From Myxococcales bacterium (lineage in GTDB: Bacteria; Myxococcota; UBA796; SXON01): 39,695 bases of DNA. Below are positions 39,670 through 39,695 of this stretch, in pieces (the first letter of the stretch is position 1; every line of letters starts with the position of its first letter). The notes beneath the pieces are model-generated. The model was not told the DNA's origin, searched no databases, and saw nothing but the letters and a program-made list of their open reading frames with translations. The stretch covers positions 1 through 39,695 of the forward strand of contig SHYX01000042.1 of the NCBI GenBank assembly GCA_009692585.1, read 5' to 3'. A program made the translations under genes and the position numbers.

Positions 39670-39695
39670 CGAGCGCCCACACGATCTCGGAGACG

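Overview
The window is very GC-rich, gene-dense bacterial DNA. Several features suggest Myxococcota or a related delta-proteobacterial lineage. One large beta-helix protein ends in MopE-like Asp-rich repeats and a MYXO-CTERM-like tail. A cytochrome c lipoprotein carries the CNGCH...MPP pattern common in that group. DUF1501 and PSCyt/DUF1588-type genes lie together, and lipoproteins have short leaders followed by Asp/Thr/Pro-rich linkers. The assignment is inferred from protein style only; there is no rRNA or tRNA in the window.

Layout. (1) 64-2147: glycerol-3-phosphate dehydrogenase (glpD) and a divergent small lipoprotein. (2) 2137-12233: an envelope-modification region. It has two related GDSTTFGWGV-type SGNH hydrolases in divergent orientation, one behind a 45-aa membrane microprotein and carrying a Tat-like signal. 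Next come a polytopic membrane SGNH protein translationally coupled to a sulfatase-like lipoprotein, and an operon of a GT-C-like membrane protein, an MBOAT O-acyltransferase and an AlgX/DltD-like SGNH protein. Together these suggest acylation or phospho-/sulfo-editing of a surface glycan or lipid. (3) 12359-16247: leuS followed by a tightly packed thioredoxin-rhodanese fusion, a tiny ORF and a secreted membrane protein, then a possibly frameshifted ORF. (4) 16546-18395: a GMC oxidoreductase with a small partner subunit. (5) 18425-22665: a divergent operon for a c-type cytochrome lipoprotein, a Tyr-rich lipoprotein, a PSCyt2/DUF1588-like haem protein and a DUF1501 protein, meeting a convergent giant beta-helix surface protein (22655-25243).

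(6) 25379-26827 is a small gene graveyard: an EamA transporter fragment cut by an IS21-family istB remnant, a PIN-domain fragment without its N-terminus, and a membrane-protein ORF with an in-frame amber codon. (7) 26986-28344: a radical SAM protein. (8) 28364-39669: seven co-directional genes on the minus strand with overlaps or tiny gaps. In transcription order they are alpha/beta hydrolase, Ser/Thr kinase with a degenerate NTPase-like region, aldehyde dehydrogenase, DUF429, M1 peptidase with HEAT repeats, ROK-family protein and HAD-like phosphatase.

Cross-cutting signals: many first-in-operon genes have a TAnnnn box whose TA lies 11-12 nt before the start codon and no clear Shine-Dalgarno, as expected for leaderless mRNAs. 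Several exported proteins have very short signal peptides. I found no CRISPR array, tRNA, rRNA or intact mobile element. I see no clear defence system; the best candidates for something undescribed are the SGNH/MBOAT/sulfatase region and the kinase-headed seven-gene operon.
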